The notes under the pieces were generated by a model. That model ran no database searches and was not told the origin of the DNA. It saw nothing but the letters and a program-made list of their open reading frames with translations. A program made the position numbers and the translations under genes. This document shows, one piece after another, positions 35,444 to 45,200 of a stretch of DNA of 64,000 nucleotides (the first letter of the stretch is position 1; every line of letters starts with the position of its first letter). Source of the stretch: Psychromonas sp. psych-6C06 (lineage in GTDB: Bacteria; Pseudomonadota; Gammaproteobacteria; Enterobacterales; Psychromonadaceae); the NCBI RefSeq assembly GCF_002835465.1, contig NZ_PIZM01000001.1, positions 558,001 to 622,000 of the forward strand, written 5' to 3'.

Positions 35444-37042
35444 TTGATTGACTTTCGAACCGCCCTTAGTGTGATGTCAAAATCATCACCATACGCTGTT
35501 TCTACAGAACGAAGCACTGTATTATCAACTGACTTGGATGCTGTAAAAAAATACCTTTATATTGAAGACTCTGATATTGAGACTGATTTTAAAAAGGTAC
35601 TAAATAGTCTGTCATTTAACGATAAAAAGATAATTTTCCTTTGTGGTAGTAGTGGAGATGGAAAGTCTGAAATTTTAACTAGAGCAAAGAAAAATTTCCT
35701 ATCTAAGGTAAATTTCCACCTCGATGCAACACATAGTTTCCATCCAAATGATTCAGCAATACAGACGCTGGATAAATTATTTTTGGAATTCTCGGAAAAC
35801 TCAAAACCATTGGTTGTGGGTATCAATACCGGTATGTTAGGTAACTATGCGAAAGAGGGGGCTGTATCTGAAATTAAAAAGTCTGCATTGGCTTTTTTAG
35901 ATAAGGAGTCAACACCTGACAATCACATATTCCTAGATTTTGAAAGCTACCCTAAGTTTAAAATAACTGATGATGGCTATGAAGCAGATTTTACACATAA
36001 ATTGCTTAATAAAATTACACAAGCCGAAGGTAACTTAATTCGAGAAATTTATGAGAGAAATAGGTCTGTAAATAAAGATAAAAGTAGCAAGCGGTTACAT
36101 GCCAATTATGAGTTGTTGAGTCAACCTGCAGTTCAAAAAACAATTGTTGAATTATTGTTTAAAGCGCGTTTAATGCACGATCAGTTTTTGACTGCTCGTT
36201 CTTTATTAGATTTTATTTTTACGCTTTTAGCGGGACCTGGTTACTTGTTTGATAATTTATTTGCGGGTGGGGACAATGAACTTTTAAGCAAAATTACTGA
36301 TTTTGATCCTGCCCATTTAAGAACACAGAAAATTGATCGTTTTATCTTAGCAAATGACCTCGCTTTACCAGATAACGAATTTGATGAATTCAAGGCACAT
36401 ATCGAATCTATTGGCATTGAAAACTTAACAGGTAGCCACTCTTACTTAAGATTGTTTTATGTGCTAAAAAATGGTGACTTTAAAAATACTTACCCTAGTA
36501 AATTTATTCAGGACTTTAATGAATCACTGATAGAGAAATATATCAATATTTATCAGTTACATAGAAGTTATGATGGTAGTTCTATTCAAAGGAAGGCATT
36601 AAAAGACTTTTATAAGAACAGCTTGAGTACAGCTATTAGAAAGTATAATAACCGTAATGCCCCTAACTTGGGTAAGAGCCATTATTTAATCTCTGAATTA
36701 AATGGTTATCAACTAGCTGCTGAGTTAGACATCACTGCGGATATTAAAAGAATTACTCAATTTTCGACCCAATCTCCAGCCAGTTTTACTGCATGTATAA
36801 AAGTAGAAAATGAATTGTTATCAATTCCTGTCAATATCAATTTATTAAATCTGATGCAAAAAATAGTTGATGGTTATAGACCCAATAAGCATGACAAAAA
36901 TACAGTCGTACTATTGGATGAGTTAATCGCTGGAATAGTGAAAGTGGCTAATAAGTTAAACACGCTTCATATTTTCAAATCCAATCAACATATTACAGTG
37001 AAAAAAGTAGATGAAGACGAACTTAAAGTAAGTGGGATGTAA
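35444..37042 (+). CDS. dptF: PT-dependent restriction protein DptF
   Basis: A 532-residue P-loop protein of the DptF (DndF) family. The N-terminal block ALSVMSKSSPYAVST is conserved in the family, and Walker A is CGSSGDGKSE (about 66-75). Together with DptG and DptH it restricts DNA that lacks phosphorothioate marks. The TTG start at 35444 is preferred: AGGA lies 9 bp upstream, and the ATG at 35474 would cut into the conserved block. It is the first gene of the plus-strand restriction operon; dptG follows its stop by 1 bp. Confidence 0.9.
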   Translation: MIDFRTALSVMSKSSPYAVSTERSTVLSTDLDAVKKYLYIEDSDIETDFKKVLNSLSFNDKKIIFLCGSSGDGKSEILTRAKKNFLSKVNFHLDATHSFHPNDSAIQTLDKLFLEFSENSKPLVVGINTGMLGNYAKEGAVSEIKKSALAFLDKESTPDNHIFLDFESYPKFKITDDGYEADFTHKLLNKITQAEGNLIREIYERNRSVNKDKSSKRLHANYELLSQPAVQKTIVELLFKARLMHDQFLTARSLLDFIFTLLAGPGYLFDNLFAGGDNELLSKITDFDPAHLRTQKIDRFILANDLALPDNEFDEFKAHIESIGIENLTGSHSYLRLFYVLKNGDFKNTYPSKFIQDFNESLIEKYINIYQLHRSYDGSSIQRKALKDFYKNSLSTAIRKYNNRNAPNLGKSHYLISELNGYQLAAELDITADIKRITQFSTQSPASFTACIKVENELLSIPVNINLLNLMQKIVDGYRPNKHDKNTVVLLDELIAGIVKVANKLNTLHIFKSNQHITVKKVDEDELKVSGM

Positions 37043-37043
37043 A

Positions 37044-38357
37044 ATGATAAAAGAGCAACTAGATATACCAGCAAATAATAAACTGAGTACATACCTACCT
37101 TTAAGAACTAAAAGCCTTCATTACAAGTTTTGTTGGGATACGGTACTGGGTTACTTTGTACGCGTATTTTATGGAAAAGAAGTAAAAAAAATTACTGTTG
37201 ATGATTTTAAAGAGCTATGTAAAAAGAGGTTATCTCCAAAAATAGAAGAAGAACCTGATTTTTGGCTTGTACTAGAAAAAATGTACTTTGAACATGAACA
37301 AATTTTCAAAATTTCTCCTGAGTTATTAATTTTTAAAGCAGTAAAAGGTGAGATAGATACAAACAGTAAAAAGTTAGGTGATATGTACCTCGGTTTGCTA
37401 AATGGTTTTAATGTACCTAGCTCAGCCGAAAATAACCTTAATTTTTTAGAAAAAGAAATTAAATCCGAATTTGATAATTTTTATGAGACAGGAAAAGGTA
37501 AAGCGAGGGAGAATGAAGAAACACCTTATCTACCTTTCCTGACGGAACTCTTTCAGCAAGACTTACTCTTCCTTAGCAAGAGGCCACAATACCTATTAAA
37601 TAATTTTAATGCCTTTATTCGCTTATATGGTTTTTTATATGTTTCTCAAATGGCCCTTAATATAAAAAATTGGAGCAATGGAGCGCCAACAAGTAAACCC
37701 TGCTATTTCATCATCGATAATGAAAAAGCCAGTGATGAGCGTTCACAAGTTAAAAATTATGGTTATGGTCAACTAAACGAGTACCTTGAGTACCTGTTTC
37801 CATACCTAGTGATGAATGAAACGTTACAAGAAAAAGGTGATATTAAGCCTATTTGGCAACTATTTGAAGGTTTAACAGACGATCATATTAGTAAGTTAAA
37901 TGATTTCGGTAAAGATTTCGTAGAAGATCGCCATCAACGTAAATGGTATAAAAAACCGCTCAACTGGACTAACACCAACGATAATAATGAACTGTTAGCA
38001 CAATTACTCGATATAGCACATGCACAATTTGAGAAAGGTAAAGGTGGTTTAACCACATTCAACGATACGGTGAGAAAAGGTCTTTTAGGCAATATTTGCG
38101 ACCCTTTTATTCAACGTCGTGGTCGTGCAGGGCAAGTGCTCACCTTCAATCAAGATTACATTGTATTACTAACCAATTTAGCAATTGGTGAAAAGGAAAA
38201 ATTACGCCTTCATGAGCTGCTTGATGAGTTTGAAGCAAGAGGTATCTTTTTCGATAAACAAAGTCAGCAATGTTTGATCGATTTTTATGAGCGTATGGGC
38301 AATGTTGAAAGAATGAGTGATAGTGGGGATGCAGTATATGTTAGAAAAACAGTTTGA
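37044..38357 (+). CDS. dptG: PT-dependent restriction protein DptG
   Basis: A 437-residue protein recognised as DptG (DndG) by context and sequence; it has no motif I can name. It lies 1 bp after dptF and overlaps dptH by 20 bp, the standard order F-G-H. DptFGH are thought to form one complex that damages unmodified DNA; DptG's own activity is not established. ATG at 37044 immediately follows the dptF stop, suggesting translational coupling. Confidence 0.88.
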   Translation: MIKEQLDIPANNKLSTYLPLRTKSLHYKFCWDTVLGYFVRVFYGKEVKKITVDDFKELCKKRLSPKIEEEPDFWLVLEKMYFEHEQIFKISPELLIFKAVKGEIDTNSKKLGDMYLGLLNGFNVPSSAENNLNFLEKEIKSEFDNFYETGKGKARENEETPYLPFLTELFQQDLLFLSKRPQYLLNNFNAFIRLYGFLYVSQMALNIKNWSNGAPTSKPCYFIIDNEKASDERSQVKNYGYGQLNEYLEYLFPYLVMNETLQEKGDIKPIWQLFEGLTDDHISKLNDFGKDFVEDRHQRKWYKKPLNWTNTNDNNELLAQLLDIAHAQFEKGKGGLTTFNDTVRKGLLGNICDPFIQRRGRAGQVLTFNQDYIVLLTNLAIGEKEKLRLHELLDEFEARGIFFDKQSQQCLIDFYERMGNVERMSDSGDAVYVRKTV

Positions 38358-41300
38358 AGAGTTTTTAGTAACACACTTTAATACTTGGGCTGAGACAAAT
38401 TTAAAAGCAGGTTATCGTTACCAATTTAAAACATCGGATAGTGATAAAGGGCAAGCGCTTTATAATGCTTTTGTTGATTCTTCTACTAGCAGCATTTCAA
38501 TTAAAGGTGTTGAGTTAAAGATACTTCAATATGGTAGTACGAAGCTTTTACCTGTCTATCATGGCGACTCTGAAAATGGCTTTACTGAAAACTTTATATC
38601 GCATCTACGCGATGAAATATCTTCTCAACAGGGGGAATTTAAAGGCACTGCGTTATTAATTATTCATAATTCAATGCTTGATACGTTAATAAATTCTACA
38701 GAGGATGTCGCGCAGCCTAAATTTGTTTGGCACCCTAAAAATATCAAGCAGTTGCTTTTTGCTGAGATTAAGCAGGAAGATCAAAATGCAAAAATCTCTG
38801 AATGTTTACTCGATTTTTATTTCGACGATATTGTTGATGACGGCGCAACCATGTTTGGTTTTGAAAAACTGTATTATGCAATTGCGGATGGTGATTTACA
38901 GTTTCATGAATTAGGTCTTTTAAACGATGATCAACTTACAGAAGGGGGCTGGGATGGAGAGCAAATTAATGATCGTTTAAAAGACAATAAAGAACTAAGT
39001 GAAAAACTTGATTTTATAACACATCATTTCCCCAATGAATTAGAAGATAAATTAGCCTCGCTTGATTTCAGTGAAAAATTTATAAAAGAAAACTTTCCAA
39101 GTGAAGATGTAGAGCAGTATAAAGGTAAGCTTGATCTTGGTCTGTGTTTTGCAGAACAACAAAAAAACAGAACAAATCTACTTGAACTTGAAAGTGAAAA
39201 AGCGCCTTATATTGATTTATTAAGTAAAGCGAAGTCAGAAAAAGGGGCGGGTGCAAGAGAACGTCATTTAATACTTCTACTTGAGCCTGAACAGCATACC
39301 TTCGAGTTAGAGTTGTGCTTTTTGAATCAAAAATTAAAAGACAGTTACTGTAAGATACAACACAATAAAAACCAGCAAGATGTCAATATAGAAATAAAGA
39401 ATCCCGGCGGTATAAGAAGTCGTGCAGTGTTAACCAGTAGCTTTGATGGTAATGCACGTTACTTTACATTTCAGGTTAAAACGGACAAGCCAAAAGAAAC
39501 GCATAAGTTTAAAGTATTGGTGATTGGTAAAACTGATTTTTATATAGAAGGTTTCAAGCATACCTACTTGGTTGAACCCTCTAAACAGTGGTTAACACTG
39601 CAAACGGATGATCAGTCTTTACAAGTGAGTGATTTAACCAATACCAGCGTATTAAACACCAACCAGCAAGTGTTTGATGCGAGTGACGTGGGCTTTGTTG
39701 ATTTTAAAAAATTAGCCAGTGAATCCGACGAAGTTTGCTTCACGGTAAAGGGCACTACAAGCCAATTAACATTTAATGTGGAAGGTGAGGTTGCAACCGA
39801 CTCGCTGGCTTTTCCGCTTATGTTAGACCAAGGGCGCTTTAATCATCTATTTAACGATGAATATTTTGGTCAATATAACCGCCGTAAAAGCAAAGTATTA
39901 TTAGACGGTAAAGAAGTTGCACCGAAAGGCAAGCGACTCACATTATTGCAAAATGAAGCCGAGCTACTCGACAGCCAATTGCTTGCAAAACATTCACTTG
40001 AAAATGATATAAAACTCCATGATATAGAAGTTTATTACCCAGACCTTTTTAATGCTTACCGTGATTTATACGATTATCTCGCATTTCATAAAACACTCTT
40101 AAGTCTATCGGGATGGGGGCCCAAGCTAAGAGGTTTGATTGAACAAATAGTTACTGTTTATCAAATCGCTATCGAAGACATTCCCTATCATGCACCGCTA
40201 CTAGATCAACATAGCTTACTGGTTAATATTGGTTTCGCTGAATTTGAAGAGCAGGAGTACATAAGCCCTTACCATCCAATGGTATTAGCTTACAATGCCA
40301 ACTTAGCGAATAGTCTCGCCAACGATAAATTGGAAACAGGCAGCTATAAAAAATTGCCACCAGTTACTATCCAGCGTTTAACGGCCCAAGGCTTATTACC
40401 GTTTGTTTATCACCCTCAGCATGACTTCTCATACAACCATGCTGAAAAAGAAAATGTCTTTTGGTCGAAGCTTATCCCGCAACAAGAAAGTAGTTATGAC
40501 TTTGTCCGCTCGCTTGTTAAAGACAAAGTGGGGAAATTTACAACCGCCTTCAAACAGTTATTTTTAGCGGGCAGTAAAACAACCCTGATCATTAACTCGG
40601 TTAATAATCAGAAAAATGAAGAGTTGTTCCTAGGTTTAATAGATTACATCAAGCTTAAAAAAGACAAAGTTACCAATATTCATGTCAATCTATATGATGA
40701 GTCAGAGTGCTATAGCTGGTTTGATAAGTTTGCAGATATGGCCAGCTACGATGAAATTAAAGTACTCTGTGAATTAAATAAAGGGGCTATTCGAGAGCAA
40801 GCCGATAGCATTGTTGACTTGCTACGAACACGTTTAACCTACAGTAAGTATGAGCATGGTAAGGGCGACAAAGAACAAGCGTATGCGCACATGTCTTTTT
40901 TCAAAAATAATGAACGTGTTCAAGCGACGGACGTAGATGTCTTAAAACAGGAAAGTGGCGTGGTATGTCATGGTTTAATGCCGGGCGAATCAGCATCTAA
41001 TAAAAATGGTCGTTACTATACCTCTTTTGGTTTGCAAGGCGTCGATATCGAAAGTGCACCACATTTAAAACTGATTGCTAAATACAGTGGGTTGATAAAA
41101 CCCGCTAAGCTTAGGCATGAAGAATATAGTGCCTCTAAATCGCAAGCATTAGTAGTCAAGGATAGTTTCAAAACCTTACTTGAGCGCTCTTACGAAAACT
41201 CAATTTGGACCACCATTATCGACCCAAAGGTGACGCTAGAGTTTTTTGAAAACCAAAAAAATATGGTGCTGATCCACTATTCAGATAACTACACCAACTC

Positions 41301-43398
41301 AGTTAACTACGATGCAATAACGGTGACCAAGCAGACAGATCTTTATCATAAAGTACTTGAAAGTGATCAAGGTGGCATCATAGAAGAATTTAATGCATTC
41401 AATGGCGAATGGTTGCTTAATTTAGTAACTGCAGAGGCCAATGAACGAAAAGAAAAGCGCGGTATTATTGGTGCGTATAAATATGTTAACTGCCTTGTTG
41501 CAGATTCCAACATTACTTGGGTGCCGTTATCAATTGCCGAAATAGTCAGAGTGGCGGGTAACCTTGGTTTAAATATGAAAGACAGTGATTTATCACGTCA
41601 TTCACAAGGTTTCAAAAAAGGGGCTATTTCAGACGATATTCTTTTTGTTGGTTTTAAAGAACAGCAAATTATATTTTTACCCGTTGAGGTAAAAACGGGT
41701 AAACGCCAGACGCATAACAAAGGGGTGGAGCAAACTAAAGAGCTTAAACGCTATTTTGAAGCGCTGTTAGGGCAACAAAATTTAGCGGGACATTTGTACC
41801 GTGGTTTGTTTATGCGCCAAGTGCTGATGCAAATAGATAAGTACAAGCTCTATAAAGTGTATGCTGATGGATATTTTAATAGAATCGAGAATAATAGCGC
41901 GCAGTGGTTACAAGGTGATTACCAACTTGTTGAACTGACAGATTATCCTGAAGGTATTTTGTTTGTAAATGTTGAAGACACTGACTTTACCAAAGCTTCT
42001 TTCTTGAAAATACAAAATATTCTGAAGATAGAGCTACCAGCAGATAACTTGGGTTATTGGATTAAAACACCAATGCAAAAGTTACTTGGTGATTTAACGC
42101 CTGCTAAGTTACATCATATCGATGAGCAATATATTTTAAAAAGGGAGCCTGTGGTAAATCTTGTTGTAACGGATTCTGAGCCTTCTACAACAAACAGTGA
42201 AGATTTAACTACGTTAGTTAGCTTAGGTAGCACAACACAAACCACTATTAGCGAACAATCAGATTCTACAGATAACTCAGAAAGCGCGTCTAAGACTACT
42301 GATGAAGCAGACGTTGTAGCCACTGATTCAATACGTAAAAAAATGCCTGTTGAAGATTTACAAGCAATGTACCAAACAATCATTGATTGTTATTACAGCC
42401 ATAAAGTTAACTTGCTCAAAGCTGATAATGTTGAACCTTATATTGAGGGACCAGCCTCTATTCTATTTAGAGTCGGGCTCAGTCTCGGTGATAAACCAGA
42501 GAATGTATTTGCGAAGTCCCAATCACTTAAATTAGCGTTAAAGCTAGAACAAGAACAAGAGATTGGTTTTGGTATCGATAAAGGCTGTATCACTATTGAT
42601 GTGCCTAAAAGCCAAGAGCAACGTTACTTTGTAGACCAAAACGACATTTGGCCAAATTGGCAACGTCCACAAAACGCTCTTGAAGTACCACTAGGTGAAG
42701 ACCGCTTCGGCGAAGTAATTAAACTTAATTTTTCATCCTCAAATTGCCCACATTTGCTTATTGGTGGTACAACCGGTAGCGGTAAGTCAGAAGCGCTAAA
42801 TACTATTTTATATGGCATGGTTGAGCATTACACACCAAGTGAATTAAAGTTGATGTTAATTGACCCTAAAGGGACCGAGCTTAACGATTTTGAACGCTAT
42901 CCGCACTTAATAGGGCGCATTGGGTTTGATGATGAAGACGCACTAGAACTGTTAACTCAAGCAGTAGCTGAAATGCAATCGCGCTATGCACAATTTAAAG
43001 CACAGGGTGTACGCTCACTGCCAGACTACAACGCCAAAGTAACACCTGAAGAGCGTATACCTTGGTGGGTATTGGTGCTTGATGAATACGCCGATTTAAC
43101 ATCAGATAAAGACATGAAAAAGGATATTGAATCTGAGCTAAAGCGCTTAGCGCAAAAAGCCCGTGCTGCCGGTATCCATTTAATTATTGCCACGCAAAAA
43201 CCAAGTGGCGATGTAATAAGCACAAATTTACGTTCTAACCTGCCAGCACAACTTGCACTACGAGTTAAAAATGGTACTGAAAGTCGTGTTATTCTTGATG
43301 AACAAGGCGCGGAAGTACTTAATGGTAAAGGGGATGCTTATCTTAAATCAGAAGGTAAGTTGGTTAGAATACAGTGTGCAAGAGTCCAGCAAAACTAA
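38338..43398 (+). CDS. dptH: PT-dependent restriction protein DptH with FtsK-like ATPase
   Basis: A 1686-residue protein, the large subunit of the DptFGH restriction complex. The C-terminal ~270 residues form an FtsK/HerA-type motor: Walker A GGTTGSGKSEALN (about 1475), LMLIDPKGTELNDFERYPHL, Walker B WVLVLDEYADL (about 1579), and ARAAGIHLIIATQKPSGDVI. Upstream is a long region without clear motifs, with a nuclease-like FLPVEVKTGKRQTHNKG segment (about residue 1115-1135) worth checking as a PD-(D/E)XK core (E-V-K). A Ser/Thr-rich linker (about 1275-1320) separates the two. Start 38338 has GGGG 9 bp upstream. Confidence 0.92.
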   Translation: MLEKQFEEFLVTHFNTWAETNLKAGYRYQFKTSDSDKGQALYNAFVDSSTSSISIKGVELKILQYGSTKLLPVYHGDSENGFTENFISHLRDEISSQQGEFKGTALLIIHNSMLDTLINSTEDVAQPKFVWHPKNIKQLLFAEIKQEDQNAKISECLLDFYFDDIVDDGATMFGFEKLYYAIADGDLQFHELGLLNDDQLTEGGWDGEQINDRLKDNKELSEKLDFITHHFPNELEDKLASLDFSEKFIKENFPSEDVEQYKGKLDLGLCFAEQQKNRTNLLELESEKAPYIDLLSKAKSEKGAGARERHLILLLEPEQHTFELELCFLNQKLKDSYCKIQHNKNQQDVNIEIKNPGGIRSRAVLTSSFDGNARYFTFQVKTDKPKETHKFKVLVIGKTDFYIEGFKHTYLVEPSKQWLTLQTDDQSLQVSDLTNTSVLNTNQQVFDASDVGFVDFKKLASESDEVCFTVKGTTSQLTFNVEGEVATDSLAFPLMLDQGRFNHLFNDEYFGQYNRRKSKVLLDGKEVAPKGKRLTLLQNEAELLDSQLLAKHSLENDIKLHDIEVYYPDLFNAYRDLYDYLAFHKTLLSLSGWGPKLRGLIEQIVTVYQIAIEDIPYHAPLLDQHSLLVNIGFAEFEEQEYISPYHPMVLAYNANLANSLANDKLETGSYKKLPPVTIQRLTAQGLLPFVYHPQHDFSYNHAEKENVFWSKLIPQQESSYDFVRSLVKDKVGKFTTAFKQLFLAGSKTTLIINSVNNQKNEELFLGLIDYIKLKKDKVTNIHVNLYDESECYSWFDKFADMASYDEIKVLCELNKGAIREQADSIVDLLRTRLTYSKYEHGKGDKEQAYAHMSFFKNNERVQATDVDVLKQESGVVCHGLMPGESASNKNGRYYTSFGLQGVDIESAPHLKLIAKYSGLIKPAKLRHEEYSASKSQALVVKDSFKTLLERSYENSIWTTIIDPKVTLEFFENQKNMVLIHYSDNYTNSVNYDAITVTKQTDLYHKVLESDQGGIIEEFNAFNGEWLLNLVTAEANERKEKRGIIGAYKYVNCLVADSNITWVPLSIAEIVRVAGNLGLNMKDSDLSRHSQGFKKGAISDDILFVGFKEQQIIFLPVEVKTGKRQTHNKGVEQTKELKRYFEALLGQQNLAGHLYRGLFMRQVLMQIDKYKLYKVYADGYFNRIENNSAQWLQGDYQLVELTDYPEGILFVNVEDTDFTKASFLKIQNILKIELPADNLGYWIKTPMQKLLGDLTPAKLHHIDEQYILKREPVVNLVVTDSEPSTTNSEDLTTLVSLGSTTQTTISEQSDSTDNSESASKTTDEADVVATDSIRKKMPVEDLQAMYQTIIDCYYSHKVNLLKADNVEPYIEGPASILFRVGLSLGDKPENVFAKSQSLKLALKLEQEQEIGFGIDKGCITIDVPKSQEQRYFVDQNDIWPNWQRPQNALEVPLGEDRFGEVIKLNFSSSNCPHLLIGGTTGSGKSEALNTILYGMVEHYTPSELKLMLIDPKGTELNDFERYPHLIGRIGFDDEDALELLTQAVAEMQSRYAQFKAQGVRSLPDYNAKVTPEERIPWWVLVLDEYADLTSDKDMKKDIESELKRLAQKARAAGIHLIIATQKPSGDVISTNLRSNLPAQLALRVKNGTESRVILDEQGAEVLNGKGDAYLKSEGKLVRIQCARVQQN

Positions 43399-43410
43399 AA
43401 CGAGGTTAAA

Positions 43411-44058
43411 ATGTATAATAAAAGAAAGTATCTTAGTGAAGCATTTATTAAACGCTATTCAATACCTATAGGCATTGTAGGTTTAGCACTTACAACTATG
43501 TCTACATTCGGCGTATCTATGGAGGGGACTTTCAATGCTTCAAATTTCTGGGCTATGGTGTGGCTTTTCGTCGCATTAATAATACTTGTCATAATTGCGC
43601 TAGATTTAGCACTCAAGGATCTAAACGTCTTTGTAAATTCAAAGTTCAATATTGGTGAATTACCACCTGTATTGAGTATTGCAGGGATTAATGACGACGA
43701 AAATGCGAAAATCATTCTTCACCCAAATAAAGATATATCAATTCAAAAAGATGCCGTAGTAACAATAATACTATGTGACGAAAAACAAGGTGATATTGAG
43801 TTTGGTTTAGGAGTTATTACAGATCTACAGGCTGACGGAAAAATTGCTTTAGTAGCAACACCGAAAAGAGCATTAGAGAAACAATGGAGACTTGTTCTTG
43901 AAAATACAGGTAATTATGCGAGTAAATTGAGAGTTAGAACTATAGTAGACAGAAACTATGTTAATGATGATTATTTGTATAAAGAAAATTATGAAATTGG
44001 CAATTTAAGTAAATCGGCAAATGTTTTGAGTCATGATGGGACAGGAGTAAAGCTATGA
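43411..44058 (+). CDS. Two-membrane-helix protein of unknown function in the PT island
   Basis: A 215-residue protein with two hydrophobic segments (about residues 15-34 and 46-68), then a beta-rich soluble domain of ~145 residues (AKIILHPNKDISIQKDAVVTIILCD, GKIALVATPKRALEKQW, LRVRTIVDRNYV). I do not recognise the family. GAGG lies upstream, it starts 13 bp after dptH, and its stop overlaps the next start (ATGA), so it belongs to the dpt operon. The 2TM + beta-domain layout resembles membrane effectors of other phage-defence systems, but that is only an analogy. Confidence 0.75.
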   Translation: MYNKRKYLSEAFIKRYSIPIGIVGLALTTMSTFGVSMEGTFNASNFWAMVWLFVALIILVIIALDLALKDLNVFVNSKFNIGELPPVLSIAGINDDENAKIILHPNKDISIQKDAVVTIILCDEKQGDIEFGLGVITDLQADGKIALVATPKRALEKQWRLVLENTGNYASKLRVRTIVDRNYVNDDYLYKENYEIGNLSKSANVLSHDGTGVKL

Positions 44059-45104
44059 GTAACTATAACTACATTCAGTTTACTCAGCCAGCGGGGGTAT
44101 TTTATATGCTGAGCTTACCTGCTAAATTCGTTACTAAAATAATGGTCGTAAACGAACGAGATGAAGACGGGAGTGGGATGCAAAGAGGGGACTCTAAACC
44201 AAGGATTGATGAAATAAAGAGTTATTGTAATGATCCTGATGCTACATTCCCAACCCCCGTAATAATGGCAATTGATTCAGAAAATTTGACATTTAACAAA
44301 GATAATACAGTTACAATAGCTGATGAAGCAGGAATAGCTGATGTTTTAGATGGGCAACACAGGCTGAAAGGTCTTAGAGCATCAAATAATATTGATGCAT
44401 TTGAATTACCGGTAGTATTTGTAAAAGATGCAACAGAAGAACAAAAAGCTTATATATTTTCTATTATTAATAGTAAGCAAACTAGAGTATCACCCTCTCT
44501 AATTTATGATTTATTCGCGGTCATGAAAAAGAGAAGCCCTCAAAAAACATGTCATGAAATTGCTCGCAGCTTGAATAAAATGGAATCATCACCATTTTTC
44601 GGGCGTTTGAAAATGTTGGGAAAAGGTGGAGGGGAAAATGCCTCATTGTCACAAGGAACATTTGTGAAAAGGCTTGTTACTCTAATCACTAAGAAACCAG
44701 ATGATTATCTGATAAAAATAAAAAATGATGAAGAACTTCCGATAGAAGATCTACCTTTCAATGAGTATTTCCGAGAAAATAAGGATGACGTAATTTTCAA
44801 AGTGGTCTTGAATTTATTTTCAGCTGTAAGGCATGAGTTTAGAGATGAATGGGGCAACCCGAGTGAATCAATCCTTTCGAAAGGTATAGGTTTTGGGGCT
44901 ATTATAAGAGCATTTCCAGCTATCTTTAAGAAAGGTAAATCAAAAGGAGATCTTTCTGAAAGTTACTTCCGTGAAGTGTTCGCTAATTTCAAAACTGTTC
45001 TAAGTGAGGAGAATATTAGCCTGACATCGGAACACTTTGGCTCAAATGAAGCGAATGTTACACAGTTACACAAACTCATTGAAAAAGGGCTATTAAGGGT
45101 GTGA
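44055..45104 (+). CDS. DGQHR-domain protein, second copy in the island
   Basis: A 349-residue protein with the hallmark VLDGQHRLKGL (Asp99-Arg103) of the DGQHR family, to which DndB also belongs, but otherwise unlike the DndB of this island. Similar DG(Q/H)HR signatures occur in ParB/sulfiredoxin-fold proteins, so nucleotide or DNA binding is plausible. It overlaps the 2TM gene by 4 bp and is the last gene of the dptFGH operon. DndB is a transcriptional regulator in Salmonella; whether this copy regulates, senses PT DNA, or works with the 2TM protein is unknown. Confidence 0.85.
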   Translation: MSNYNYIQFTQPAGVFYMLSLPAKFVTKIMVVNERDEDGSGMQRGDSKPRIDEIKSYCNDPDATFPTPVIMAIDSENLTFNKDNTVTIADEAGIADVLDGQHRLKGLRASNNIDAFELPVVFVKDATEEQKAYIFSIINSKQTRVSPSLIYDLFAVMKKRSPQKTCHEIARSLNKMESSPFFGRLKMLGKGGGENASLSQGTFVKRLVTLITKKPDDYLIKIKNDEELPIEDLPFNEYFRENKDDVIFKVVLNLFSAVRHEFRDEWGNPSESILSKGIGFGAIIRAFPAIFKKGKSKGDLSESYFREVFANFKTVLSEENISLTSEHFGSNEANVTQLHKLIEKGLLRV

Positions 45105-45153
45105 CTAAAGTACTTTTTAAATTTAACAAAGTTGGGTTACTTGCTTAAATATA

Positions 45154-45181
45154 AACTGACAGTTCCCATAGGCTGTCAGTT
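45154..45181. terminator. Hairpin between the converging dpt and dnd operons
   Basis: A perfect 9-bp stem AACTGACAG/CTGTCAGTT with a 10-nt loop, 50 bp after the DGQHR stop and 20 bp beyond the dndE stop. It has no T-run in either direction beyond TTATAA, so it is a weak bidirectional terminator candidate. Confidence 0.55.
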
Positions 45182-45200
45182 ATAAGTAAAGAACGCGGGT

